Source of the DNA: Acidilobaceae archaeon
Lineage (GTDB): Archaea; Thermoproteota; Thermoprotei_A; Sulfolobales; Acidilobaceae
Length of the DNA stretch: 7,270 bases
Assembly: GCA_026985385.1 (NCBI GenBank)
Contig: JALSQM010000133.1
Span: 1-7,270, forward strand
Direction: 5' to 3'
Shown one piece after another: positions 5,145 to 7,270 of this stretch. The position numbers and the translations under genes were made by a program. Numbering within the stretch: position 1 is the first letter of the stretch; each line of letters opens with the position of its first letter. Under the pieces are notes generated by a model. It had not been told where the DNA came from. It saw only the letters and a program-made list of their open reading frames with translations, and did not search any database.

Positions 5145-6722
5145 TCAGCGGAGGGGGCCCAGCTTGCCCTCCCTCCTGAGCCTGTAGACCCTCCAGGTTG
5201 GGGTCACGGTCTTGGGGTGGTTGGCCCTCACGTTGTCGACCCTGGCCACCGACGTGTTCCTCGGCCACCTCTTCGGCTCCCCGGGATCCCTCCTGGCTGC
5301 CTCCTCTATCTCCCTGAGGGCGGCGGCGTACGCCTCTATGTTCTCCTTGGTCTCGCTCTCGGTGAACTCGACCATGAGGGCCTCGTGGACTATTAGTGGG
5401 AAGTAGATTGTTGGGGCGTAGAAGCCCCTGTCTAGGAGGCCCTTGGCGACGTCCTCCGCCGTGGCCCCGGCCTTGTCCTTGAGTGGCTCCGCGCTTATGA
5501 CTGCCTCGTGCTTCCTAGGCCTCCCGGGGGCGTAGGGTAGGCTGTAGCCCCTCGAGCCCCTCATGAGGCTTAGGAAGTAGTTGGTGTTAACCACGCTCAC
5601 CTCACCGGCGACCCTGAGCCCCCGGGAGCCTAGGGCTAGCATGTAGGCGTACGCCCATATTATGGGGGTAGTGTTCCACTGCCAGGCCCTCACGAGGCCC
5701 ACGCTGTGCTTCCCGGGCCAGCGTAGCCTATACTCTCCCCCCTCCCTCACCACTATGGGGCCGGGTAGTAGGTCGCTGAGCCTCACGCTCCCATCGCCCG
5801 TGACTGGCCTGTCCCTAACGCAGACGGGCCCGGCGCCGGGGCCCCCTCCACCGTGGGGCGCGCTGAAGGTCTTGTGGAGGTTCACGTGGGCAATGTCGAA
5901 CCCCATGTCGCCTGGCCTGGCGTGGCCCATGATCCCGTTCAGGTTTGCCCCATCGTAGTAGAGCAGCCCGCCGGCGCCGTGGACCAGCTCTGCTATCTCG
6001 AGTATGTGCTCCTCGAATAGGCCCAGTGTGCTGGGGTTGGTTATCATGAGGCCCGCGGTGTCCGGCCCCACGGCGGCCCTGAGGGCTTCCATGTCGACGT
6101 TTCCATCCTCGGCCGTTGGTATCTCCAGGACCCTGAAGCCCCCCATGGAGGCGCTCGCCGGGTTCGTCCCGTGGGCGCTGTCCGGCACTATTATCGTGGT
6201 CCTCCTATCAAGCTCCCCCCGGATCTCGTGGTACCTCCTGATGACTAGGACCCCAGTTAGCTCCCCCTGGGCCCCAGCCGCCGGGTGGAGGGTGCACACG
6301 TCCATCCCCAGTATGTGCTTCAGCCACTCCTGGACGTGCCACGCCATCTCTAGGAGGCCCTGGACATCCTCGTCAGGCTGTAGCGGGTGGACTAGGGAGA
6401 GCCTGGGGTCGAAGGCGTAGCGGGCGGCCACCCTCGGGTTATACTTCATCGTGCAACTACCCAGCGGCACGGGGCCGCTGTCGACGCCGTAGCTCATCTG
6501 GCTCAGCCTCGTGTAGTGCCTGGCGACCTCCACCTCACTCAGCCTGGGCAGCGCGGGGGGCTCCTTCCTCGCGACGCTCTCCGGCAGCTTGAGTGGACCC
6601 ACCTCCTCGACAACACTCTCGGGGGGCCTCGGGGGTATGAAGCCCCTCCTCCCCGGCCTGTCTAGCTCGAATACCAGGGGCTCACCCCAGCGGGCCTGCC
6701 TGTAGTCCCTGCCACCGCTCAT
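5145..6722 (-). CDS. gcvPB: Glycine dehydrogenase (decarboxylating) subunit 2, P-protein beta chain
   Basis: This is the PLP-bearing half of the split P-protein of the glycine cleavage system. With subunit 1 it decarboxylates glycine and passes the aminomethyl group to lipoylated H-protein in the cytosol. It has 525 residues from the chosen ATG. The PLP lysine is K284 in NLHKTFSAPHGGGGPG (281-296). Other family blocks are GSCTMKYNPR (88-97), LHPAAGAQGE (145-154), VPDSAHGTNPAS (179-190), TNPSTLGLFE (228-237) and YYDGANLNGIMGHARPGDMGFD (starting at 255). The frame also allows a GTG start 9 nt earlier (6729-6731). I prefer ATG at 6720-6722 because GGGGGTGA at 6728-6735 is a strong Shine-Dalgarno match with a 5-nt spacer to this ATG, while the GTG lies inside that match. 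The upstream gcvPA stop is at 6736-6738, so the two subunits are probably cotranscribed and coupled. Confidence 0.96.
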   Translation of the reverse strand: MSGGRDYRQARWGEPLVFELDRPGRRGFIPPRPPESVVEEVGPLKLPESVARKEPPALPRLSEVEVARHYTRLSQMSYGVDSGPVPLGSCTMKYNPRVAARYAFDPRLSLVHPLQPDEDVQGLLEMAWHVQEWLKHILGMDVCTLHPAAGAQGELTGVLVIRRYHEIRGELDRRTTIIVPDSAHGTNPASASMGGFRVLEIPTAEDGNVDMEALRAAVGPDTAGLMITNPSTLGLFEEHILEIAELVHGAGGLLYYDGANLNGIMGHARPGDMGFDIAHVNLHKTFSAPHGGGGPGAGPVCVRDRPVTGDGSVRLSDLLPGPIVVREGGEYRLRWPGKHSVGLVRAWQWNTTPIIWAYAYMLALGSRGLRVAGEVSVVNTNYFLSLMRGSRGYSLPYAPGRPRKHEAVISAEPLKDKAGATAEDVAKGLLDRGFYAPTIYFPLIVHEALMVEFTESETKENIEAYAAALREIEEAARRDPGEPKRWPRNTSVARVDNVRANHPKTVTPTWRVYRLRREGKLGPLR

Positions 6723-6735
6723 CCCGGTCACCCCC

Positions 6736-7270
6736 CTACGCTAGGGCCTCAGCCAGGGCCTCTACCAGGGTGTCGACGTGCCTCTTCTCGTGGAGCTCGG
6801 TGACCGTTAGGAGCATGTCGCCCTCGCCGAGCCAGGCCGTCAGGCCCCCCAGGGGGATCCCGGCCAGTATGCCCCTGCGCCTCAGGGCCTCCCTGACCCC
6901 CTCGACTGGCTTGGGTAGCCTGACGGTGAAGTCCCAGAGGAACGACCCTGAGAGGAGGGGCGCCTCCACCCCGGGGAGCTGTGATAGCCTCTTAGCGGCG
7001 TAGTGGGCCATGTACCAGCTATACTCCGCCACGCCCCTGAGGCCCTCGGGCCCCATGAGGCTGAGGTACACGGCAGCCGCCACGGCTGCTAGGGCCTCGT
7101 TGGTCGTTATGTTACTCGTAGCCCTCGCCCTCCTAATGTGCTGCTCCCTAGTCTGGAGTATGAGCGTGTAGGCCCTCCTGCCCTCGGAGTCCACGGTGAG
7201 GCCTACTATCCTACCGGGCATCTGCCTCACTAGCCTGGCGTCCCAGCGCGTCGCCATTACGCCGAGGTAG
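6736..7270 (-). CDS. gcvPA: Glycine dehydrogenase (decarboxylating) subunit 1, P-protein alpha chain (C-terminal part)
   Basis: Only the last 177 or so codons are present, against roughly 450 for the family, and the 5' end lies beyond the window. The frame stays open to the edge: the residues before the ATG at 7255-7257 read YLGV, continuing the family block that ends in VRQMPGRIVG. The ATG is therefore internal. Recognisable conserved stretches are RQMPGRIVG, AYTLILQTREQHIRRARATSN and TNEALAAVAAAVYLSLMGPEGL, all typical of the PLP-fold alpha subunit. The alpha subunit pairs with the beta subunit encoded next door (GcvPB) to form the active glycine decarboxylase. The companion T, H and L proteins are not in this window. 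The gene precedes gcvPB with almost no gap. Confidence 0.94.
   Translation of the reverse strand, partial: YLGVMATRWDARLVRQMPGRIVGLTVDSEGRRAYTLILQTREQHIRRARATSNITTNEALAAVAAAVYLSLMGPEGLRGVAEYSWYMAHYAAKRLSQLPGVEAPLLSGSFLWDFTVRLPKPVEGVREALRRRGILAGIPLGGLTAWLGEGDMLLTVTELHEKRHVDTLVEALAEALA

Noticed and set aside
6004..6420. Plus-strand 138-codon open frame opposite gcvPB
   Set aside because: It is antisense to conserved gcvPB blocks and has no recognisable domain or start signal.

Overview
The window looks like chromosomal DNA from a GC-rich, probably hyperthermophilic archaeon, most likely a crenarchaeon. The lineage call is inference. It rests on heavy use of AGG (Arg) and ATA (Ile) codons next to GC-rich third positions, a class I (archaeal-type) CCA-adding enzyme, a two-subunit glycine decarboxylase, GGTG/GAGG-type ribosome binding sites, and many TTG and GTG starts. 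Genes are packed tightly and the only clear intergenic space is about 105 bp. I see no mobile element, CRISPR array, rRNA or tRNA gene.

Layout, left to right. (1) Positions 1-824 (+): the 3' part of a superfamily 2 helicase, cut by the window edge, with motifs V and VI and then a winged-helix-like region. (2) Positions 834-3006 (-): a three-gene unit transcribed leftward. It runs from a 66-residue two-span membrane protein of unknown function, to ThpR (RNA 2',3'-cyclic phosphodiesterase / 2'-5' RNA ligase family), to the CCA-adding tRNA nucleotidyltransferase. (3) Positions 3007-3111: a divergent promoter region with one AT-rich element and a perfect 12-bp palindrome. (4) Positions 3112-3789 (+): protein-L-isoaspartate O-methyltransferase (pcm). 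(5) Positions 3786-7270 (-): a leftward unit of gcvPA (5' end outside the window), gcvPB, and a membrane-anchored family 2 glycosyltransferase. The glycosyltransferase's motif layout resembles animal Egghead-type beta-mannosyltransferases.

How they fit together: cca and thpR both act on RNA 3' ends and are close enough for translational coupling. gcvPA and gcvPB make the two halves of the P-protein of the glycine cleavage system. Pcm repairs isoaspartyl damage, which forms faster at high temperature. The glycosyltransferase probably builds a lipid-linked or surface glycan and has no obvious link to glycine metabolism apart from its position. Most of the window is conserved housekeeping content. 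The parts most worth a second look are the Egghead-like glycosyltransferase, the small membrane protein upstream of thpR-cca, and the palindromic divergent promoter.
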